Source of the DNA: Chlorops oryzae
Lineage: Eukaryota; Arthropoda; Insecta; Diptera; Chloropidae
Length of the DNA: 64,000 nt
Direction of reading: 5' to 3'
Assembly (NCBI GenBank): GCA_020466095.1
Contig: CM035806.1
Span: 125,238,030 to 125,302,029 of the forward strand
The notes beneath the pieces are model-generated. The model was given only the letters and a program-made list of their open reading frames with translations. It made no database searches and was not told the origin of the DNA. This document shows positions 32,650 to 43,400 of the stretch, one piece after another. Made by a program: the position numbers and the translations under genes. How positions within the stretch are numbered: the first letter of the stretch is position 1; each line of letters begins with the position of its first letter.

Positions 32650-33534
32650 ATGGGGAAATACACCATTAGGCAGGTATAGGAAATTCAACACTTTCGAGAA
32701 ATTCACCAAAAAGCTACCAACAACAATACGGGTAGACACAAAATGGCACTAACATATGATGCCACTTGCGAGAAAATTATCAAAGAAACACGGCGCACAG
32801 TGGTTTTTCAGCGGCAAAAAATCAATTTTTCGGCCATATGATTTCGAAAAAGTAATGATGCAGTTTTGTAGAGAATTGTCCAAATAAGAGAAATCCATAA
32901 GCTTTTGTTTCAAAAAGTAATATTAGTACTTTGTATACCCGTTGGAAGTTACATAAACATGCAAGGGTAATAATTGACTAAGTTTTTCATTAAATTGAGT
33001 ACGGAATTAATATAAAATAAAATCTTTTCTGTACCAAAAATTTTGTTCTATAGTAAAATATAACATTTACTCATGAAATTACCACAGGAATCAGTAAGAT
33101 ACGATTAGTGGTTTAAAAGTTATGCGGAAATGAAAATGACTCCAAAAAATACAGGATTTGCTATTTTTGTTGGAATAGAACTAATGTGAGTTACGAGCAG
33201 TTACTTTCAAATAGGGTAAAAATTGAAGCTTTTAGTTAGTTCTAACATATAATGAAAAAAAACGGCCGGCATAGCCTAGCACTTTTAAGATATCATCAAT
33301 TTTGTAAAAAAAAATGCATGACAATTGCAATAAAAATCTTTGAAAAATTTATAGTATACTTTTAGGCATTCCTATTCATTAAGCCGAATTATAATAGCAA
33401 CAATTAACTAATTGAAGAGTTTAAGAATAAAGAGGATAAAGGAAGGAGAAAAACCAAAGCGAATCAAAAACAAGGAAATTCTGAAGTTGCATTTAATAAG
33501 TATTTTAAAATAATAAGAAATAAACAAAAGCAAA
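32650..33534. other. AT-rich, no gene seen
   Basis: No ORF or repeat boundary identified; 33420-33534 is A-rich and could be the 5' flank or UTR of the small ORF that follows. Confidence 0.35.
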
Positions 33535-33849
33535 ATGAGCGTATTTTCCGCGTTTTATTCAGAAATAGCTGAGGAACTTGTTAATTGCGATTACGACGTT
33601 AATTTATTGACTAATTTCATCAAATCAAAAAAACCAGTGATAACTGAAAATGAAATGGGAATAGTGAAAAATGAAATTAAACGTAGATTTCTTGCCAATT
33701 GTAAAAAACGTTGGGAAGAAACGTATAGAAAGCCTGAGCGTTTCTTTTTAAAATATGAGTTATGGCTAAAAAGTATGTACGAGAAAAAAGTTTTTGATAA
33801 CCTTATTCAGAAATCCATTAATATTTTAAATTGTGGAAAAAAATTTTAA
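33535..33849 (+). CDS. Small ORF of unknown function, 104 residues
   Basis: Unbroken frame from ATG (context GCAAAATGAG, favourable for insects) to TAA. The protein begins MSVFSAFYSEIAEELVNCDYD, is charged throughout (KRRFLANCKKRWEETYRKPE, FFLKYELWLKSMYEKKVFDN) and is predicted helical by eye, with no signal peptide or membrane segment. I do not recognise a family; the basic helical WEETYRKPERFFLKYELW segment resembles N-terminal regions of some transposon-encoded DNA-binding proteins only in a general way. AT-rich flanks, no introns seen, and transposons on both sides; it could be a transposon fragment or a real short gene. Confidence 0.4.
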   Translation: MSVFSAFYSEIAEELVNCDYDVNLLTNFIKSKKPVITENEMGIVKNEIKRRFLANCKKRWEETYRKPERFFLKYELWLKSMYEKKVFDNLIQKSINILNCGKKF

Positions 33850-34402
33850 ATTTTAAATTGAATTTTATAAGAATTTTAAATTTAAAACGGATTTATAAAT
33901 AAATCTATTAGTGTTCACAAGTTAATTACCGATGTTTTATTGAACATTTCACATTCTATAGTTAATGGCAAAAATATTTTATCTCGATTTGTCTTTTGTT
34001 AAACGTTGTTGCTATACTAAAAGCGCTTAAACCATAAAGCAGAAACGAAGGCAAAAAGAAAAGAATCAAAACAAACTTGCATAGAACTTCGATGGTTGTT
34101 TTTTTTTTTTTTTTTCAATTTCATTAGGGTGATGCAAAATATAGAACAATGTGAACGCAAATTTATATGGTGATTGTCCTAACTTTGCATATCTTAGTTG
34201 TGTCATCTGACCCATACATTAGTCATATAAGACGTCAACCAAATAAAAAACATTTAGAACTGGATGACATTGTTAAAGACATGTTATCTAATAAATAAAT
34301 ATGCGGTTCAGCTTTGAATTTACAGTCGAATCCAATTCTATTTATTTTCTAAAAAAAAAAAGTAAATTTTGCGCAATTAAAACACACCTCTTACTCTAAT
34401 TG
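33850..34402. other. No gene seen
   Basis: AT-rich, with a 21-base T run at about 34098-34115. Nothing else recognised. Confidence 0.35.
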
Positions 34403-34850
34403 AAATCGAATTGGTGGGTGGTCGGCGTGGCCGATTTGGATGAATTTTGCAGGATGTCTTTCTTTTATGAAATATTACCAACATGAAAAATTTCGTGTCA
34501 ATTGGACGAAAGGAACACGTTTTATGGAGAAAAAACGGTTTGAGTTATATGGGCGGTAGGTGGTGGGCGCGGCCGATTTGGATGAATTTTGCAGGATATC
34601 TTTCTTTAATCAAATATTACCAACATGCAAAATTTCGTGACATTTAAACGAAAGGAACACGTTTTATATTAAAAATAAATTTTGGTTTGTATGGGAGGTG
34701 GGCGGTGGGCGTGGCCGATTTTGATGAAACTTCATATTTTTCTTAATTATGTCAAATAAAGACTTGGTGCCAAGTTTCATAGCTCTACGACATCTGCTTA
34801 TATTTATTGCCGCGATATGTATGAAGACGAACCACTGTGCGGCGTCAGCT
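34403..34850 (+). repeat. Three tandem units of about 145 bases
   Basis: Units centred on GGCGTGGCCGATTTGGATGA (about 34423), GGCGCGGCCGATTTGGATGA (about 34567) and GGCGTGGCCGATTTTGATGA (about 34708). Shared features: TTTGCAGGAT, TCTTTCTTT, AATATTACCAACATG, GAAAGGAACACGTTTTAT. The array ends with GCCGCGATATGTATG. It resembles internal repeats of the dispersed family at 56401-56916, which also contains GGGCGTGGCAGTG units. Confidence 0.65.
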
Positions 34851-34859
34851 CGGGTTTTT

Positions 34860-35335
34860 TATATATGTTGCTTTAAAAGATATAATTGAAGCTTTAATAA
34901 ATTTATTGCGCTATGTTTTTGCTTAATGTGCACGAATGTTTTTATTTTGTAATAAATTGACATACATTTTTGAGCACGGCTACGAATTTGATTGTACATA
35001 GAATTCAGTATTTTTGCTCAAACAGTGTGATCAAAAAGTTATGTGGACAGGGTAGGACTAAAAAACAATTTAAATTTCTTCTTGATATTGAGTTTCCTTG
35101 ATTAGTTTTATGTTTTTTAAGATTTTCATATCGTTTTATGAGTTTGGTAGATATTTTATATGTAATGTACTCGAAAATCTCCCAAAATTAAAAATAAAAG
35201 TGGCAATGCATTTCACCAGAGCAGAGCTAAATATTTCGCTGCTCTAGCATGCTTCTCTTTTCCTCATGCTATATGCCTAGGTTGAAGCAGCGTAGCTCTA
35301 ACACATTGCAGGGATTAGAAAGACGAAGGGTTAGA
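34860..35335. other. No gene seen
   Basis: AT-rich single-copy sequence without recognised features. Confidence 0.35.
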
Positions 35336-35767
35336 CCCAGCAAACATCAAAACGTACTCTTTTCGATTATCGCAAATAACGAGTCACTTTTATTCGTTAA
35401 CGAAGACTAGGTCCGGTTCTTTTTCAATAATGCAAGAGTTTTTTCCAAAATTTCGACAGTTTTTCGACTGTGCGAGAAAAACGTATTATTTTCGATTCTT
35501 TTTCGACAATTACTTCGAAAAATAGAAAACGATTATGACTGCAACTATTACTAACGATTGAAAAACCATCGCTTACGATTATCGTTAAAAATTCGTTAAC
35601 GGTCGAAATATGCCAGTTTACGATTGATAGTTAACGATTAAACTTTAGGAACGAAAACGGACTCGTTGTGGTCTTTCAAGCGATTGTCATTAACAATACT
35701 TTTATCAGTCTTTCTCGAAGAATCGATATCGTTAACGAAATCGAAAACGAGCTTTTTGTTTGCTGGG
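35336..35767. mobile_element. 432-bp CCCAGCA-ended TIR element
   Basis: Left end CCCAGCAAACATCAAAACG; right end, reverse-complemented, CCCAGCAAACAAAAAGCTCG. GA flanks both sides (35334-35335 and 35768-35769), matching the 2-bp duplication pattern of 27629-30204 and 57258-58457. The interior is full of TTAACGATT, CGTTAACG and TTTTTCGAC repeats in both orientations. No ORF. Confidence 0.6.
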
Positions 35768-35832
35768 GACCTACACTCCTACATGGTGTTAGTGATACTG
35801 GCATTATACGTACACGCGTTTTGGTGAAAGTC

Positions 35833-37194
35833 CCCTGCAGAAATTTCAACTAGTGCTGTACTAGTATTTTACTAGTGCAAAAGGCACCAGTACTACCCTG
35901 TAGTCAGTAGGTCGCCCCCGATATTTGTGACATGCCAAAGTGCCAGTCCTTGATGACTAGCCATTTCACCTACCACATGAACCTGAAAGAGTAGATAGGC
36001 CTCAGCTCACATTTCCCTATTCGCTGCGTATGATTTTTTTGCTGTTGTCTGCTTTTACGTCGCATTCTGATCAATTACCCGTCAAGGGTTCGATAGCGCA
36101 GTGGTCCAAACTATGACTCGATAGCCGGGAGAATTTTTCCTAAATTTTTTACTTTTTTTATAAATTAGTTTTTTTTTTTTTTTGTTCATAGTTCAGTTAT
36201 TTTGGAAGACAAACATTTTCCCCTAAATTTTTAAGGTTTTATTATTATTATTTTTTTTAATGGTTCATTTTCAAGTAAACAATTTTTGGAGTGAAAAAAT
36301 TCGTTAAATACGTTTCCCAAAATCTGAGCAACGCTAAACTCAAGTTAGCATTTTGACCAAGAAATTAAATTCGTTCGTTTAGCGTAATGGTTAAGGCGTT
36401 CGCCCAGCGATCTGGTGGTCAGCGGTTCGAGGCTCGGTGGAGGCGAGAAAATTTTAAGAGAAATAAGATAAAAAAGATTTAAAATAAAAAAGATTTAAAA
36501 TAAAAAATAGATAAACAAAAAAATATAATAATTAATAAAATAAATAAATTTAAAAAAATTCAAAACAAAAAATGAAATTTTTCTTTTTTCTCAGTCGCTG
36601 GTGCTAGGCCATTTTCCTGCCCCTTTTCGCTAGCGAAATGACTGGTTAAAGGTGGCGCATAAAAGGACGACCTGTCCCCGGCAATGAGATCGTAATGTTA
36701 AATTCGCCAGCGTCTTGGATAGGAAAGGGACCGATCCCCGACACCCAGTGACTAGTGAAATCGCTAGTGTTGTGGTGGCTCCGCTGACTACTGGGTAGTT
36801 CTTTTCTATACCCCTGTCCATATAAAATTCTGTAGAAAATCAGTATAACATCTGTACAGGAAAGCACTAGTGCAGTATGCACCAGAACTATTCTAGTACT
36901 TTTTGATAAAATTGGGTAGATTTGCACCAGTTAAATACTAGTGCTGTTTACGGGAAAAAGGTACCAGAATCGTTTATTTGTTTTCCTTCTTCTGCAAGCA
37001 CATCTTGGGAAAAAACATTTATTTTCAATCACTATCGATTGATTTGTAGTTCAACTTTGATGAACGGATACGATTATTCCAATTATCACTAGTATGTTTA
37101 TGGTGGAAGCTTACCCAAAAATTGCACTGGTTCTTCTAGTTCTGGTAAAAGTACTAGTTCCTTTCAGAGAATTTCCCAGCTGTTTACTACAGGG
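35833..37194. mobile_element. CCCTGCAG-ended outer element hosting copy C
   Basis: Begins CCCTGCAGAAATTTC (35833) and ends TTTACTACAGGG (37194). Both flanks of the inner copy share ACTAGTGC, GCACCAG and TAGTACT motifs (35845-35893 and 36868-37150), so the inner copy C interrupts an older related element. No ORF. Confidence 0.45.
35896..36795 (+). mobile_element. Twin tRNA-box element, copy C (900 bp, TA flanks)
   Basis: Ends CCCTGTAGTCAG and, reverse-complemented, CCCAGTAGTCAG; TA on both sides (35894-35895 and 36796-36797). Module 1 (about 36087-36131) keeps the A-box-like GATAGCGCAGTGGTCC but has lost its B-box to a small deletion. Module 2 (about 36374-36446) is intact: TTAGCGTAATGGTTAAGGC then GCGGTTCGAGGCTCGG. 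Loss of the module-1 B-box should leave only module 2 as a pol III promoter, if either works. Confidence 0.65.
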
Positions 37195-37502
37195 TCTAAA
37201 CTTTATTGCGGTTGTGTTGCTTTTATTGAATGTCTAAACTGTGTGGTGAAAGTCCATGTTCCATATAATTTTTCCACCTCCCCTCACCCGTCTCGGTGAC
37301 TTTTTCCCGCCATAGCCAAGTGTCACTTGTAGTATTGTATGGTTTAAGCTAAACACTTCAGAGTTAAACACCATATGGAAACGCACCATTAATTTACAAA
37401 CTAAATTTTTCTAAGCTTTTCCCTCTTTTTGAAGCCAAAAGGCCATAAAAATGAGCTATAAGCTCATTCATATTTATAAACATAGCAAACTATGAAAAAC
37501 TA

Positions 37503-37630
37503 GTGGTACTCAGGCAGCTTCGCAAATGCCTTCGCAACTTTTCCCATCGTAAATTTTTATATAAATTTTGACAGTTGTGTGACAAAATTCTCATTTTCCA
37601 CAATTTGCGAAACTGCATGAGTCCCACTAC
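37503..37630. mobile_element. 128-bp MITE, GTGGTACTCAGGCA ends, TA duplication
   Basis: Ends GTGGTACTCAGGCAGCTTCG and, reverse-complemented, GTAGTGGGACTCATGCAG-type sequence; TA flanks (37501-37502 and 37631-37632). TTTGCGAA arms sit inside. Related in its ends to the MITEs at 54273 and 54940. Confidence 0.5.
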
Positions 37631-37666
37631 TAATTTGGTAGTATTTCTTTCGAATCTTGATTTCTA

Positions 37667-38571
37667 CACCGAGAGAACTAACAACAGTTAAATCAACTAC
37701 TTAGAACAGTTCAAGAAAGAGTGGTCAAATAAACTGTATTCCGCGTTAAATGCACTGAAAAAGACAGTCAAATGAACAGTTGAAAAACAGTTACTTTTTA
37801 TGTTCAAATTCGCTTTCGTTCACTTAGACGTATAAGTTCGCATTCTGATCAACCGTCTCCGGAGTTTTCGATAGCTCAGTTGTTTAAGCTGTGACTCGAC
37901 AGTCGTGAGCTTCGGGGTTCTATCCCTGCTGGCGGCGGGAATTTTTCTCAATTGTTTTTTTAATTACAGTTTTTTTTTTTTTTTGTTCAGAATGTAGTTG
38001 ATTTGGAAGACAAACATTTTCTCCTAAATTTTTAAGGTTTTAATTTATTTAATTTTTTTTAATGGTTCATTTTCAAGTAAAAAATTTTGGGAGTGAAACA
38101 ATTCCTTAAGCACGTTCCCCAAAACTTGAGCAACCATAAACTCAAGTGAGCATTTTGACCAACAAATTAAATTCGTTCGTTTAGCGTAATGGTTAAGACG
38201 TTCGCCCAGCGAAGTGGAGGTCAGCGGTTCAAGGCTCGGCCGAGGCGAGAAAATTTAAAGAGATGAAAGAGAAAAAGATTTAAATAGAAACAAATAAATA
38301 AAGAAAAATTATAATAATTTAATTTAAAAAAAAATATTAATAAAAGAAGAAAAAAAAAAGTCAAAGCAAAAAATTATTTTTTTTTCCCAGTCGCTGGTGA
38401 CAGTTGATTTAACCGCGAGACAGTTATATCAACCATCAGGTAGTATTATCCTTATTGACTGTGTTTGTTCTGTTGAATTGACCGCTACTGTACATAAGTT
38501 AACAATTAACGGTGAACTCGGTTATTTTAACCTGCTTTGTCAGTTAATATAACTACCTTTTTCTCTCGGTG
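37667..38571 (+). mobile_element. Twin tRNA-box element, copy D (905 bp, different TIR, TA flanks)
   Basis: Ends CACCGAGAGAA and TTCTCTCGGTG (with an extra T run), TA on both sides (37665-37666 and 38572-38573). Subterminal ACAGTTAAATCAAC repeats replace the CTAGTCAC motifs of other copies. The core is the same cassette: GTTCGCATTCTGATCAA, module 1 (about 37865-37939: GATAGCTCAGTTGTTTAAGC, GGGGTTCTATCCCTG), AT linker, module 2 (about 38177-38249: TTAGCGTAATGGTTAAGAC, GCGGTTCAAGGCTCGG). So one internal cassette is found inside two unrelated sets of termini. Confidence 0.7.
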
Positions 38572-38573
38572 TA

Positions 38574-39107
38574 AAAACCCTCGTAAAGAGCTCTCGCAAT
38601 GTTGAAATTTGCGCTTAAAAAATAGAATTTTGTTTGGTTTATGTGTGTGTGTATTGAATGTTTACGAAAATCTTTCAAAGCATAGCGAGAAAATCTGAAA
38701 TTATAAGTCAGCACAAAAAAGTTAATGAAAAATTAACTTTTTAAGGCTTTCCATGAGAGCAGAAGTTCAATTAACTCTTCACAACTTTTAACTTGTATGA
38801 GACTTAACTTTTCCGAGAGTAAACTGTATAATAATCACCATCATCATCGGTATAATTAATAAATATTTAGTAGGTACATTGAACAAGTTGTAGACTTTAT
38901 TTCAAAAGTGCATTTCACCAAAAAGGCATATTTTTTCAAATTTCTGCGATATATCCGGAATGTTTTAAGATTGCTTTAATATTTCAGGAATACTTCAATT
39001 TTCATTGCAAATGCAATGAAAAGACACATTTTTATATCAAAGCAAGTTAGAAGCAGTGTATCTGCAACATTGCTACAACTTATGTGCATTATTGTAGCAA
39101 TTTGTGT
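38574..39107. other. No gene seen
   Basis: AT-rich single-copy sequence. TTAACTTTT / AAAAGTTAA motifs at 38720-38810 are the only structure noticed. Confidence 0.35.
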
Positions 39108-39246
39108 CTCTTGGTCCCAAGGTTCGATTCCCGGCAAAGGCTAAACGTAGTGTAGTGTTCCAGGCCCAGCACTGGTTTTTCATAAATCACATGTTAGGGG
39201 CACACTACATAAAAAGGCACACGCTCACACAAACGCAAGAAAACCC
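39108..39246 (+). mobile_element. 5'-truncated SINE-A copy
   Basis: Begins inside the tRNA-like head just before the B-box (AGGTTCGATTCCCGGC) and continues through the SINE-A body (GTGTTCCAGGCCCAGCACTGG, CATGTTAGGGGCACACTAC). The usual 3' CCTA tail is missing; it ends where a CCTGCAG unit begins. Confidence 0.65.
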
Positions 39247-39575
39247 CTCGTTGGACCACAAGCCTGCAGTAATTGTCACTGGTGACTGATTCAATCTGTC
39301 ACTAGTTCCTCCGTCACCAGTACTAGTGACTAACTGTACCCATCCCATTGTCTTCTCCTATTGACACTATGTATCGGCATATGTTCAAGCGGACACCAGT
39401 TGACAATTGAACTACCCTGCAGTAAATGTCACTAGTGCTAGTCACTCCTGTGCTGGTTTCCATGTCACCAGCACTAGTGACCAACTGTACCCGTGGCATT
39501 ACGTTCTCCTATTGACATTTTGTATGAACGTATATGGGAGAGGACACCAGTCGACGCTGGAAATAGTGATGCAGT
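39244..39575 (+). repeat. Tandem pair of about 165-base units starting CCTGCAGTAA
   Basis: Unit 1 starts at 39244 and unit 2 at about 39413. Both contain TGTCACTRGTG, TCACCAG, TACTAGTGAC or CACTAGTGAC, CCAACTGTACCC, TTCTCCTATTGACA and GGACACCAGT. The CCCTGCAGTAA start and CACTAGTG palindromes are those found at the tips of twin tRNA-box elements, so these are two terminal segments in tandem. Confidence 0.65.
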
Positions 39576-39630
39576 AGAGACAACGGCGTCAATTATAGTC
39601 TCCCTATGGACATGGTCTACGCCGCGCACA

Positions 39631-39712
39631 GGGCTCAGATGGCTCAGTGTGAAGAGTCTGGCCTATCGAGCTGAAGACCCGAGTTCGAATCTCGCTCGGG
39701 CGGGTGACGAAT
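39631..39712 (+). mobile_element. tRNA-like SINE head
   Basis: A-box-like AGATGGCTCAGTGTGAAGAG and B-box CCGAGTTCGAATCTCGCTCGG, followed by a nine-T run that could stop pol III. The T-arm (CCGAG/CTCGG) could pair, but the acceptor stem does not close, so this is a SINE head rather than a tRNA gene. Body boundary unknown. Confidence 0.5.
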
Positions 39713-39719
39713 TTTTTTT

Positions 39720-40178
39720 TAAGTGGATAATATTATAGGTACCTAACAGGCAAAAACAAATTTTTTTTGTGGGAATTTTCGAACGAACTGTGAAAGCATT
39801 CAGGAGAATTTTTCCTCTCTTCTCACCCATAAGAATTTATGAGAACAATCTTCCGAATTTTAAAGTTTTCACTTTTCCACTTGCCTGGATTCTACAGACC
39901 TTGCCTCTGGGATTACAACTTTTTATTTTTATTTTCAGCACTTACAAAATCCTCAGTGTGGTACAAATACTTTTTAATACATTTTTTCCATTTACGCAAT
40001 GTTACTTTATAAAATCCCTACATTCCAATACCTCACAAAGGATATTTTCCCTATATATATATTTAACGCCAGTATTGTTAACTTTACAATTTTGAGCAGC
40101 ACACAGGGTAGATGTATGTGAAATTGCCTGAAAATAAAAATAAATCAAAATGCGTCATATTTTTTTTTATATAATATA
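39720..40178. other. No convincing gene
   Basis: An open frame at 39769-40095 encodes a phenylalanine-rich product without motifs and is probably spurious. AT-rich otherwise. Confidence 0.35.
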
Positions 40179-40494
40179 TAGGTACGCTAGTAAAAAAAAT
40201 CCTTGTATTTTCCAATTAGCATAGGCGTTTTTTCTCTGTCCACTGGCGAAAATTTTGACTGATGAACAATCTTCAGAAGTTTGAAATTATTCCAATTTTT
40301 TGCTAATAGGAACAGAGCTTCTATGAGAGATGGTACATAATTATTTTAATTACCTGATTAAAATGGCAACAAGTAAAAATATTTTCACAAATACGCGCAT
40401 ATTTGTATTAAATCGAGAGCAAATGTCTAAGTTTGTAATAAATTCCTACAATTTAATGACAAAAATAAAATGGATATTCTTTTTTATACATCTA
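40179..40494 (+). mobile_element. Internally deleted, decayed mariner (about 315 bp)
   Basis: The left part (CTAGTAAAAAAAATCC, TATTTTCCAATTAGC) matches the transposase-side terminus of the mariners at 15222 and 21442. The right part (TTTTTTGCTAATAGGAAC, GCTTCTATGAGAGA, TTAAAATGGCAACAAGT, then AAAATGGATATTCTTTTTTA) matches the C-terminal coding end and the other terminus. Almost all the transposase is missing. Orientation is opposite to copies 1 and 2, and divergence is much greater, so it belongs to an older wave. Confidence 0.75.
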
Positions 40495-43400
40495 TATTTT
40501 TAACGTCCAAGTATTTATAACAAAACAAAATTTACATTTTGGCGAGCACTTTCAGCGGAAAATATGAAACTGTAATGAATTGACTAATTGGAATACCACC
40601 GTTATTGTTTGATATATAAGAGCCTCTTTCCACGAAAATATATAAACTTGTGTATGTGTGTGTGTGTAAAAATCATATTGCATTCGTCGCTGCCATATTA
40701 CAATTTTTTTTTCTGAAAAAATGCTGCCAAAATAAAGTTTTCTTAAAATTCCCTATATTCAGCTATTTTTTCAAAATCTGTCCTTTTTTCCCTACGGCCA
40801 TTTTTTTCCGCAGTTTTTCCCTACATGTAGGGAAATTTCCCTACGTGTACCATCACTGCTTCGACTTGATGATCGGACATGCAAACCACTACGCAACGGA
40901 GCCTTGTGATTTTCGCGCAGCAAATTCATAACATGAATGCTCTAGAAAATGGAACTGTAGACCTCCTAGTTGACCATGTCTATGGAATGACAGTGGTGAC
41001 GAAGGGGTCAATTTGCCCCGCAATTACTGCAGAGAATGGTCCGGAAAACGGCCTAAGTGGCATCCACTTCACCATACATACATACATACTTACATACGTA
41101 GCAATTTAGGTAAGGGATTACCCTAAATATAAAAATGGGTTTGAGTTTTTTCTCGCGTGGGGAATCGAAAGTTTTTTTCTTTGTGATGAGTAACCCTCGG
41201 AGGAAACTGCACTAAAAATTACAAAAAAAAAAAAAGCGCTAAAAATGATGAAAAAATCTAGTTAAAGCTTTCAAATTAATGCATGTGAAAAATTCCCTTA
41301 AAATCTTTGGCCAAAAGATATGTCCAAATAATATTTTTTGCGCATTTTATTAATTTTTGTTTTTGCACTGAATTTTGAATTTCAATGAATACAAAGACAC
41401 CCCCTTCAAATTAAATATTTTTAATGAGTTTAAATGATCTTGAAGTCTTTATCAGTGTATCTTCATTAGTTTTAACACATTTTAGGTCATTTTTAGTGCA
41501 TTTTTTTTCCGAGTCCTAGTGATGGGTAAGAACAAATTAGTCAAACTGGTTTGCTCCATACAAATTGAATTGGCCATTTCAACGCTAAACACCCGAGGTC
41601 CATGCAGTGGAAGAAATTTCGATCCCGAAGGGGAATTCGGTGCAAAGAATGTCGCAACAAGGACCATGACTCCTTCTTGAAACTCTTGAAACGGACCTGG
41701 GTAGATGTCACACCACACCGGCCTGCCTACCCAGTATATCGGTTAGACGCTACAATCGAAAGTAACCCACTTTACAAACGGGAGTATCTGAACTCAGCTG
41801 AACTCTGGAAATCGCCGCGGCAAAAGAATTAAATGATAAACGTCGTTTTAAAATAACAATAAAATAAAAAATAATAATAAAAATGAATAAATTTAAATTG
41901 AAAATAAAAGTATAGGAAATACGAAAGGTCGCAGTCTTATCGGCGGCTTTTGTTGCACAAGAAAACAATCAAAAGAAGAAGAAAATAAAAAATGAGACGC
42001 ATTCGGTCAGCTACAAAATGAAAATAAAAACAAATTCAAGATTGCGATTTTTGCGCGATTTTGAGGCGACAAGAAATATTGCAGTCAGTCAGAGGATGAC
42101 AATTTCCAGGCATGGAGAAATCTTAAACAGTTAAATCATAACAACAAACGACAAAGTCCTGCCCCCTTGTACTTCAAAGGAGTTTCATGCTACCATTGGA
42201 GCGTGTTTTCAATATTTCATGAAGGTCAGTGGATGGAAAAATATATTTTATATAGTCTTTGAAATCTGTGGATGACATACAATGTGTATGGAGCATTCTC
42301 CAAAAAAGAAATCTTCCATATTTATTATTTGCGATTTGTATATGTTGCCCATTAGAGGAGCTTTACCACTACCTTAGACTTTAGAGGCGAAAAGAAAAAT
42401 TCAATTCCATTGTTCAATTTCTCTTCTACATCTCTCTTTCTCATCACCCATCAGAGTAAGAAGTTCAAAAGCTTGTGACCGTCGAATGAGATTCAAAGAA
42501 TCCCTATCTTGCATACACAATGTCTATTGTATGTCCGACAACGTGCATGTTTCCGAAGCCATCAAGTGTTTTTGTATTGTTAAGCACAATTAATTATTAA
42601 CCCAATTTGAACTGATTGTAATTCTTACCCGGTTAAAGCCGGAACTTATTAATTTGTTTTGATCAAGCATGCCTGATATATCTTGATACAAATTCAATTG
42701 ACAGTTCATATTGCTTCCAATCATAAAAACCCTAGCATATTTAAAGGCTAAAATGTAATATGACATGCTAACCGATCCGATGAATTGATTTCGTATCGAT
42801 TGCGTCTTAAAGTATTGATTTTTTTGATCCATTTAGAAAGTAAATTTCATAAAAAACAAAAAACCGAAATTATATCACATGTCCGCAGAGTCGTTGAAAA
42901 CAGACAGCTGGCGATGATTTAAAAGACAAGGATGTCCTGAAATTGTGGAAAGAATGATGGAAACTCTAAATGGCCACATGGACGCAATGCCTTATGTGTC
43001 TGTCTGCATGTCTGCCTGTCGCAGTTTTGGCTCGTCACTGGACAACACCAGCAAAGAAAACGACAGCAGGCAACAATAACTACAACATGAGGAATAACAA
43101 AAGTGAAAAATCAATTGTTTGCAATTCCACTTTTTCCTGGTGAAGAAGAATTGAGAGCAATTTCAAAATAATCGAATTCAGTGCAGAATAAAACAATGCA
43201 GAATGATTTAGGGATACCTTAAAGCGTTGCTCCTCGTACGACGGGACGATTTCAATTTGAAATAATTTTGGTCAGAAACATAAAATCTTTTTTATTGCAC
43301 ATGGATTTTTCGCTTTAGTTTTAATTTTGGAATTTCGATTTTTAAAGTTTTTTTTAATTTCAAATTTTATTTTGGTTTTTTTTGTATTTTTTTTTTTTTG

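Noticed and set aside
39631..39712. Genuine tRNA gene
   Set aside because: A and B boxes are present but acceptor and anticodon stems do not form by eye. The same holds for the modules at 957, 11661, 25164, 36374 and 57610; tRNAscan-SE would settle it.
39769..40095. 108-codon hydrophobic ORF that could be a membrane protein
   Set aside because: Phe/Leu-rich composition is what T-rich DNA gives by chance; no conserved motif, no introns, no initiator context.
41482..41832. Overlapping 76-78 codon frames that looked possibly coding
   Set aside because: No recognisable motif on either strand, no splice signals and no extension; probably chance in a less AT-rich patch.
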